The position numbers were made by a program, and so were the translations under genes. The notes beneath the pieces are model-generated. The model made no database searches, was not told the DNA's origin, and saw nothing but the letters and a program-made list of their open reading frames with translations. DNA of 64,000 bases from Mycolicibacterium malmesburyense (GTDB taxonomy: Bacteria > Actinomycetota > Actinomycetes > Mycobacteriales > Mycobacteriaceae), in NCBI RefSeq assembly GCF_001050015.1, contig NZ_CVTB01000044.1, positions 1 through 64,000 of the forward strand. The letters run 5' to 3'. Every line of letters starts with the position of its first letter. The stretch's first letter is position 1. Of the stretch, positions 58,842-64,000 are shown in pieces.

Positions 58842-59785
58842 TCGGTTCCGAACTCGACGCCGCGGGCGTACGCGACCCGGCACTGCGCGAGGCCTATCGC
58901 CGTTGCCGCACAATCAATGCCGAGCACGGGCGCACGTTCTTCCTGGCCACTCGGCTGCTCGCGCCCGAACAGCGGCCCGCTGTCCACGCGCTGTACGGGT
59001 TCGCCCGTCGCGCCGACGACATCCTCGACGACTTCGACCCGGTCATTCCCATGAGCGAACGGGCCGACCAGCTGCAGCGGTTGGCCACTCAACTCTTCAA
59101 CCGCCTGGCGCAGGGCAGTTGCGACGACGGCGATCCGGCGCTGGCCGCGGTGGTGCACTGTGCGCGGCGATACGGCATCCCGTGGGAACTGTTCGACGAC
59201 TTCCTCGGCTCCATGCGCATGGACCTGACCGTCACCGACTACCCCGACCGGGCCGCGCTCGACCGGTACATGTACGGCTCGGCCGAGGTCATCGGCCTGC
59301 AGTTGCTGCCCGTCCTCGGCACCGTCGGTCCACGCGAGGAGGCCGCGCCGTTCGCGGCCGCGCTCGGTAAGGCGTTCCAGCTCACGAACTTCCTGCGCGA
59401 CGTCGACGAGGACCTCGAGCGGGGCCGGGTGTACCTTCCCGCCGACGAACTCGCCACGCACGGCGTCGATCGCGACGTCCTGACGTGGTGCCACGCAAAC
59501 CGTCGCACCGACGCGAAGGTGCGGCGCGCACTGGTCGATCAGCACGCCATCAACCGCAAGGTGTACGACTTCGCGCGGCGCGGCATCGCCCAGTTGAGCC
59601 CGCGATCGCGGCCCTGCGTGACGGTCGCCCTCACCCTGTACTCCGAAATCCTCGACCGCATCGAGGAAATCGACTTCGCCGTCTTCAGCCAGCGCGCCAC
59701 CGTTGGGACCGGACGCCGCCTCCGAGTCGGTGGCGCCGGTCTGCTCAGGGCGTGGCGGGCGCGCCGCCGGGACTCCGGAGCGTGA
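58838..59785 (+). CDS. crtB: Phytoene synthase CrtB
   Basis: Head-to-head condensation of two GGPP to phytoene. 315 aa. First aspartate-rich motif DDILDD at 60-65 and second QLTNFLRDVDEDLERGRVY near 176-194. YGSAEVIGLQLLPVLG is conserved. ATGA overlap with crtI. Full length. Confidence 0.96.
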   Translation: MIGSELDAAGVRDPALREAYRRCRTINAEHGRTFFLATRLLAPEQRPAVHALYGFARRADDILDDFDPVIPMSERADQLQRLATQLFNRLAQGSCDDGDPALAAVVHCARRYGIPWELFDDFLGSMRMDLTVTDYPDRAALDRYMYGSAEVIGLQLLPVLGTVGPREEAAPFAAALGKAFQLTNFLRDVDEDLERGRVYLPADELATHGVDRDVLTWCHANRRTDAKVRRALVDQHAINRKVYDFARRGIAQLSPRSRPCVTVALTLYSEILDRIEEIDFAVFSQRATVGTGRRLRVGGAGLLRAWRARRRDSGA

Positions 59786-59787
59786 CG

Positions 59788-60132
59788 ATGGACAAGTGGC
59801 ATTACCTGTTGGTTCTGGCCGCCTGTCTGCTGATCACGGCGCCGTTGGAATTCTTCGGCGAGGGCGTGTACCGGCAGGCCCGGCGGGCCGCGGCCGCGGT
59901 GCTGCCCGTGGCGGCGGTGTTCGTGGTCTGGGATGTGATCGCGATCTTCGCCGATGTCTGGACGTACAACGCGAAATACGTGACCGGCATCGACATTCCG
60001 GGCGTGATGCCGATCGAGGAACTGTTGTTCTTCCTCGTGATCCCGCTGTGCGGGCTGTTGACCTACAACGCCGTCACCGCGATTCTGTCGCGGGTGAAAC
60101 GCGCACGCGCCCACGCGGAGCCCGTGCAATGA
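59788..60132 (+). CDS. crtYc: Lycopene cyclase subunit CrtYc
   Basis: 114-aa membrane protein with three hydrophobic helices. The cyclase motif PIEELLFF lies at 75-82. In actinobacteria the heterodimeric lycopene beta-cyclase is made of CrtYc and CrtYd, the halves of fungal and archaeal fused cyclases. GTG at 59782, overlapping the crtB stop as GTGA, is an alternative start. Overlaps crtYd by ATGA. Confidence 0.94.
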   Translation: MDKWHYLLVLAACLLITAPLEFFGEGVYRQARRAAAAVLPVAAVFVVWDVIAIFADVWTYNAKYVTGIDIPGVMPIEELLFFLVIPLCGLLTYNAVTAILSRVKRARAHAEPVQ

Positions 60133-60458
60133 CCGGACTGGGATACACGGTGCCCGCCGTGCTGGCGGTGCTGGCCGTGTGCGCGTGGGAGTTGGGGGTC
60201 CTGCGCACGGGTTTGTTCCGCAAGCCCGCATACTGGATTTCGATGGCGATCGTGCTGGGTTTCCAGATACCCGTCGACGGCTGGCTCACCAAGCTGAGCG
60301 CCCCCATCGTCATCTACGACGAACGGCACACCAGCGGGATACGCTTCCCGTTCGACATCCCGGTCGAGGACTTCCTCTTCGGCTGGGCATTGGTCACCGC
60401 GGTGCTTCTGCTGTGGGAACGGCAGCAGAGGCGCGCACAGAGAAGGGATGCGTCGTGA
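60129..60458 (+). CDS. crtYd: Lycopene cyclase subunit CrtYd
   Basis: 109-aa membrane partner of CrtYc. Three hydrophobic helices; the companion motif IPVEDFLFGW lies at 77-86. Together they cyclise lycopene to beta-carotene. ATG overlaps the crtYc stop, and its own stop overlaps the methyltransferase GTG. Confidence 0.93.
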   Translation: MTGLGYTVPAVLAVLAVCAWELGVLRTGLFRKPAYWISMAIVLGFQIPVDGWLTKLSAPIVIYDERHTSGIRFPFDIPVEDFLFGWALVTAVLLLWERQQRRAQRRDAS

Positions 60459-61174
60459 GAGTCAGCGCCGATGACCCCTCGGACGTCCCCGCCGCTTTCG
60501 ACGAGGGCGCCTCCTCCTACGACACGCTGGTCGACTCCAACCCCGGATACCATGCGCACCTTCGCATCTCCGCACAGCGGATGAGGCTGCCGGACGATGG
60601 TCGCGGGCTGCGCCTGCTGGACGCCGGATGCGGCACCGGCGCGTCGACGGCGGCGCTGCTGTCGGTTGCGCCGCACGCCGAGATCGTCGGCGTCGACGGC
60701 TCCGACGGCATGCTGGCCGAGGCCAGGGCAAAACGGTGGCCCCCGTCGGTGCGCTTCGTCCACAGCCGCATCGAGGATCTCGCGGACGCGGGAGTGACCG
60801 GGCCCTTCGACGGCATCTTCGCCGCCTATCTCGTCCGCAACCTGCCGGACCCCGATGCCCAACTGCGCGAGTTTCTCGCACTGCTGCGGCCGGAAGCCAC
60901 ACTGGCGGTTCACGAGTACTCGGTGCGCGATTCGCGCGTCGCGACTGCCGTGTGGAACGCCGTCTGCGCCACGATCATCATTCCGAGCGGCCGCCTGCGC
61001 AGCGGCGACGCGTCGCTGTACCGGTACCTGCGGCGCAGCGTGAACCGCTTCGACGGCGCCGGTGCCTTTCGTGATCGGTTGCGCCGCAACGGCTTCACCG
61101 CTGTACACAGCGAGACGATGCCCGGCTGGCAGCGCAACATCGTGCACACCTTCCTCGCCGAGGCGCCACGATGA
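60455..61174 (+). CDS. SAM-dependent methyltransferase (CrtT-like)
   Basis: 239 aa class I methyltransferase. SAM motif LLDAGCGTGAST at 54-65, acidic post-I motif GVDGSDGM, and GIFAAYLVRNLPDPD downstream. Similar genes (crtT) occur in Streptomyces carotenoid clusters beside crtU, where the exact role is not settled. GTG start overlaps crtYd as GTGA; stop overlaps crtU as ATGA. The position suggests tailoring of an aromatic or hydroxylated carotenoid, but a quinone-type substrate cannot be excluded. Confidence 0.88.
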   Translation: MRVSADDPSDVPAAFDEGASSYDTLVDSNPGYHAHLRISAQRMRLPDDGRGLRLLDAGCGTGASTAALLSVAPHAEIVGVDGSDGMLAEARAKRWPPSVRFVHSRIEDLADAGVTGPFDGIFAAYLVRNLPDPDAQLREFLALLRPEATLAVHEYSVRDSRVATAVWNAVCATIIIPSGRLRSGDASLYRYLRRSVNRFDGAGAFRDRLRRNGFTAVHSETMPGWQRNIVHTFLAEAPR

Positions 61175-62682
61175 CCGATCCGCGCCGGATCACCCACGCC
61201 GCACCGGCACCCGATGCCGGCTCCCTTCGCGACAAACCGCGCGCGGTCGTCGTCGGCGGGGGTATCGCCGGACTGACCGCGGCGACCGGGTTGGCCGAGC
61301 GCGGTGTGAGCGTCGACGTCTTCGAACGCGAGGCCTACCTCGGCGGTCGCGTAGGCGGATGGACCGAGACGCTCGACGACGGCACCCCCGTCGCCATGAA
61401 CCGCGGCTTTCACGCCTTTTTCCGGCAGTACTACAACCTGCGGAACCTGTTGCGCCGCATCGATCCCGCGCTGGGCATGCTCAGCCCGGTTTCGGACTAC
61501 CCGCTCGTCGACGCCCACGGCAGGAAGGACACCTTCCGCGGCCTCCCGCAGACGCCGCCGTGGAACGCGGTGGCGTTCGCGCTGCGCAGCCCCACCTTCC
61601 GGTTGCGTGATCTCGTGCGGCTCAACGCGCGTGCGGCGGCGCCGTTGGCCGCGGTCTCGGTGCCGGACATCTATGATCGGCTGGATCACGTCGACGCCGA
61701 TACGTTCCTGCGCGACATCAACTTCCCCGAACCCGCTCGCCACCTGGCCTTCGAGGTCTTCTCGCGAAGCTTCTTCGCCGAGCCCACCAACCTCTCGGCC
61801 GCCGAGCTGGCGACGATGTTCCACATCTACTTCCTGGGCTCGAGCGAGGGCCTGGTGTTCGACGTCGCGACGGCGAACTTCGACACCGCGCTGTGGGATC
61901 CGTTGTGCGCCTATCTGGAGTCGCTGGGCGTACGGGTGCACACCGGCGTATCGGTGAGCGAGGTCAGCGCGGGCGATCGGTTCGCGGTGCACACCGACAC
62001 CGGTGAGCGCATCGACGCCGACGGGGTGGTGCTGGCCACCGATGTCGCGGGTCTGCAGCGCATCGTGGGCGATTCGGCCTCCCTGGGTGAGGAGCGGTGG
62101 CGGTCCCGGATCGCCGCGATGGGCACGGCCGCACCGTTCGTCGTGCAACGTCTGTGGCTGGACCGGCCGGTGAACCCGGACCGTGCGGCCTTTCTCGGGA
62201 CGGGAGGGCGCCCGCCACTGGACAATGTGAGCGTGCTCCAGAGATACGAGCGCGAGGCCGCGGACTGGTCACGCCGCACCGGCGGCTCGGTCATCGAGTT
62301 GCACTCGTACGCGGTGACCGACGGCACCGACGATGTGCTGGAGCGGCTGCCGATCCGGATGCACGAGCTGTATCCGGAAACCGTGGGCGCCAAGGTCGTC
62401 GGTGAACGGGTGCTGTGCCGCCAGGACTGCCCGCGCTTCGCCCCGGGCGACTTCGCACACCGCCCCACCGTCGAAACGCCGCACGCGGGCCTCGCGCTCG
62501 CGGGTGACGGCATCCGCATCGACCTGCCGGTCGCGTTGATGGAGCGCGCCGCCACCACCGGATGGTCGGCGGCCAACGTCCTGTTGAAACGCTTCGGCCT
62601 CACCGGCCACGACCTCCAGACCGTACCCACCGAGGGTCGCTTCGCGCCGCTGCGGCGACTGGCCGAAAGGCAGTACGCATGA
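61171..62682 (+). CDS. crtU: Carotenoid desaturase/methyl-shift enzyme CrtU (isorenieratene synthase)
   Basis: 503-aa FAD enzyme that desaturates the beta-rings of beta-carotene and shifts a methyl group, giving aromatic rings (isorenieratene/leprotene type). Dinucleotide fold VVVGGGIAGLTAATGLAERG at 27-46. The diagnostic segment MNRGFHAFFRQYYNL lies at 76-90. The C-terminal FAD part is LALAGDGIRIDLPVALMERA. ATGA overlap with the methyltransferase and with the Rieske gene. Its presence makes beta-carotene an intermediate, not the end product. Confidence 0.92.
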   Translation: MTDPRRITHAAPAPDAGSLRDKPRAVVVGGGIAGLTAATGLAERGVSVDVFEREAYLGGRVGGWTETLDDGTPVAMNRGFHAFFRQYYNLRNLLRRIDPALGMLSPVSDYPLVDAHGRKDTFRGLPQTPPWNAVAFALRSPTFRLRDLVRLNARAAAPLAAVSVPDIYDRLDHVDADTFLRDINFPEPARHLAFEVFSRSFFAEPTNLSAAELATMFHIYFLGSSEGLVFDVATANFDTALWDPLCAYLESLGVRVHTGVSVSEVSAGDRFAVHTDTGERIDADGVVLATDVAGLQRIVGDSASLGEERWRSRIAAMGTAAPFVVQRLWLDRPVNPDRAAFLGTGGRPPLDNVSVLQRYEREAADWSRRTGGSVIELHSYAVTDGTDDVLERLPIRMHELYPETVGAKVVGERVLCRQDCPRFAPGDFAHRPTVETPHAGLALAGDGIRIDLPVALMERAATTGWSAANVLLKRFGLTGHDLQTVPTEGRFAPLRRLAERQYA

Positions 62683-63686
62683 GCAAGCTCGCCGAAATTC
62701 GCGCACGGTTGGCCAAAACCACGCCCTTCCAAGTGCTTCCACGCACTGAATGGTCCGGCCAGCGGCCGACGTACGACGACGCCCAGCCGTCGGTGATCGG
62801 CTCCGCGCTGCGGCGCTCGCAGCGCAGGCAAAGCGGCAACTGGTACACGTTCGCCGCCAGCGACACCATCGGCAAACGACCGGTCGGCGCCACGGTCGGT
62901 GGCGTCGAACTGGTCGCCTGGCGCGCCGAGAACGGCGCCCTCACGGTCGGCCCGGCGGCCTGCCCGCACCTCGGCGCCGACCTGTCCACCGGGACCGTCG
63001 AATGCGGCACGCTGATCTGCCCGTGGCACGGGCTGCGCTTCGACGGCGGCCGCACCTGGAGCTGGCGCCCCTATCCCGCGCACGACGACGGTGTGCTCGC
63101 CTGGGTCCGTCTGGACGCGCTGGGCGGCGAAACCGCCACGGACGCACCGATACTGCCGAAGCGACCGGGCGGGCCGCAGCTGTCGGCGGTGACCCGGTTG
63201 GTCGGCACCTGCGAACCCGCCGACGTGATCGCCAACCGCCTCGACCCGTGGCACGGCGCATGGTTCCACCCGTACTCGTTCACGCGCCTCGAGGTGCTGT
63301 CGGCGCCGCCCGCCGGCGACGACCTCCCCGAGGACGCCGACCGCTTCCTCGTCGCCGTCACCTTCCGGATCGGGCGCCTCGGCGTCCCGGTGATCGCCGA
63401 GTTCACCACACCGGAACCGCGCACCATCGTCATGCGCATCATCGACGGCGAAGGCGCGGGCAGCGTGGTCGAAACGCACGCCACGCCGCTGGGCCCGGGC
63501 GCCGACGGCGCGCCCCGCACCGCGGTCATCGAGGCCGTCATCGCCCACTCCGACCGCCCCGGCTTCGCGTACGCCCTTCGCGGTGCGCCGTTGATCACCC
63601 CGTTCATGCGGCAGGCGGCGACGCGCCTGTGGCGTGACGATCTCGCCTACGCCGAACGGCTCTACCGGCAGCGCTCGCGAGGTTGA
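62679..63686 (+). CDS. Rieske non-heme iron oxygenase ending the crt operon
   Basis: 335 aa. The 2Fe-2S Rieske motif has C95-x-H97 (ACPHLGAD) and C114-x2-H117 (ICPWHG). The mononuclear-iron segment N186-x2-D189-x2-H192-x4-H197 (NRLDPWHGAWFH) matches the facial-triad pattern of Rieske oxygenases. No electron-transfer partner is encoded nearby. ATGA overlap with crtU makes it part of the carotenoid operon, so oxidation of an aromatic carotenoid ring or its methyl group is a reasonable guess. I do not know a characterised homologue. Confidence 0.85.
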   Translation: MSKLAEIRARLAKTTPFQVLPRTEWSGQRPTYDDAQPSVIGSALRRSQRRQSGNWYTFAASDTIGKRPVGATVGGVELVAWRAENGALTVGPAACPHLGADLSTGTVECGTLICPWHGLRFDGGRTWSWRPYPAHDDGVLAWVRLDALGGETATDAPILPKRPGGPQLSAVTRLVGTCEPADVIANRLDPWHGAWFHPYSFTRLEVLSAPPAGDDLPEDADRFLVAVTFRIGRLGVPVIAEFTTPEPRTIVMRIIDGEGAGSVVETHATPLGPGADGAPRTAVIEAVIAHSDRPGFAYALRGAPLITPFMRQAATRLWRDDLAYAERLYRQRSRG

Positions 63687-63724
63687 GCCCGTTTTGCGTC
63701 GATCCGCCCGGGTATACCGCGGTG

Positions 63725-63934
63725 ATGAGCAAGGACATTCACAAGGGCGAGAAGGTGCAGTGGAAGAGTCACGGCACCACCGTGTCCGGGACCGTCGAAG
63801 AGAAGATCACCTCCGACACGGAGGCGGCGGGCCGCACGGTGCGCGCGGACTCCGATAACCCGCAATACCGGGTGCGCAGCGACAAGAGTGGTCGCGACGC
63901 GGTGCACAAGCCGGAATCCCTGACGAAGAAGTAG
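63725..63934 (+). CDS. DUF2945 (hypervirulence-associated Tudor-like) small protein
   Basis: 69-aa protein with the DUF2945 core: KGEKVQWKSHGTTVSGTVEEK and YRVRSDKSGRDAVHKPESL. The family has an SH3/Tudor-like fold; function not established. It lies 38 nt after the Rieske gene and is followed by a DUF3140-like gene, a pairing common in actinobacteria. A slightly longer frame starting at 63683 is less likely. Confidence 0.88.
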   Translation: MSKDIHKGEKVQWKSHGTTVSGTVEEKITSDTEAAGRTVRADSDNPQYRVRSDKSGRDAVHKPESLTKK

Positions 63935-63938
63935 CGCC

Positions 63939-64000
63939 GTGGCCGACGATCACGCCACGACCTACAAGGAGTTCGGCGAAACCGTCAACATGACGGCCTC
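63939..64000 (+). CDS. DUF3140-like protein, 5' part only
   Basis: GTG at 63939 opens ADDHATTYKEFGETVNMTAS before the window ends. The opening resembles DUF3140 proteins, which often follow DUF2945 genes. It starts 4 nt after the preceding stop. Only 20 codons are visible, so the identification rests on this short match and the neighbour. Confidence 0.6.
   Translation, partial: MADDHATTYKEFGETVNMTA

Overview
The window is a GC-rich (roughly 65-68 %) actinobacterial chromosome segment. Gene content and order match the Mycobacterium tuberculosis Rv2915c-Rv2997 neighbourhood closely, and several proteins (Smc, GltX, LeuB, RecG, the Rv2993c-type hydrolase, CoaD) look like direct mycobacterial orthologues. 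A complete carotenoid operon and the absence of the PDIM/PGL lipid locus point to a pigmented, probably environmental, rapid-growing mycobacterium (Mycolicibacterium-like). The species cannot be fixed from the sequence alone.

Layout. 1-16 kb, nearly all on the minus strand: amidohydrolase (cut by the window edge), ffh, the nitrogen-sensing set amtB-glnB-glnD, ftsY, smc, acyP, osmC-like, mutM, rnc, DUF177/YceD and sepIVA. This block combines co-translational targeting (Ffh and FtsY), chromosome organisation, ammonium sensing, DNA/RNA repair and processing, and septum placement. 16-23 kb: a hemerythrin-like gene, coaD, rsmD, pyc and a VKOR/DsbA disulfide-forming pair. In M. tuberculosis the large PDIM/PGL locus lies between sepIVA and coaD; here that interval is about 1 kb. 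23-33 kb: lipN-like esterase, two tandem aldo/keto reductases, an AT-richer islet with two unfamiliar genes, a secreted HNH (DUF1524) nuclease, a solo TnpB element inserted between recG and that nuclease, recG and a DAK2/FakA-like gene. 33-45 kb: rpmB, a small lipoprotein, ung-DUF1330-thiL, a stand-alone RAM domain protein, a DUF3515 protein, ddl, a PLP enzyme, gpsA, fbiD (coenzyme F420), ppk1, mutT1 and hupB.

45-56 kb: leucine and serine biosynthesis. leuC-leuD are divergent from an IclR-type regulator, with a palindrome in the shared promoter. Two tRNAs (Glu-CTC, Gln-CTG), gltX, an FAH-family hydrolase, an MFS transporter, leuB, serA and an FAD oxidoreductase follow. 56-63.7 kb: a tightly overlapping carotenoid operon crtE-crtI-crtB-crtYc-crtYd-methyltransferase-crtU-Rieske oxygenase. 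It is predicted to take FPP through GGPP, phytoene, lycopene and beta-carotene to an aromatic carotenoid of the isorenieratene type, with possible oxygenation or methylation. The window ends with a DUF2945 gene and the first codons of a DUF3140-like gene.

Most interesting: (i) the TnpB element sits exactly between the recG stop and the nuclease start, with TCAA at both junctions so that the recG stop codon is regenerated; (ii) a Rieske non-heme iron oxygenase with all visible ligands ends the aromatic carotenoid operon; (iii) an AT-rich islet carries a possible HhH-GPD-like protein.
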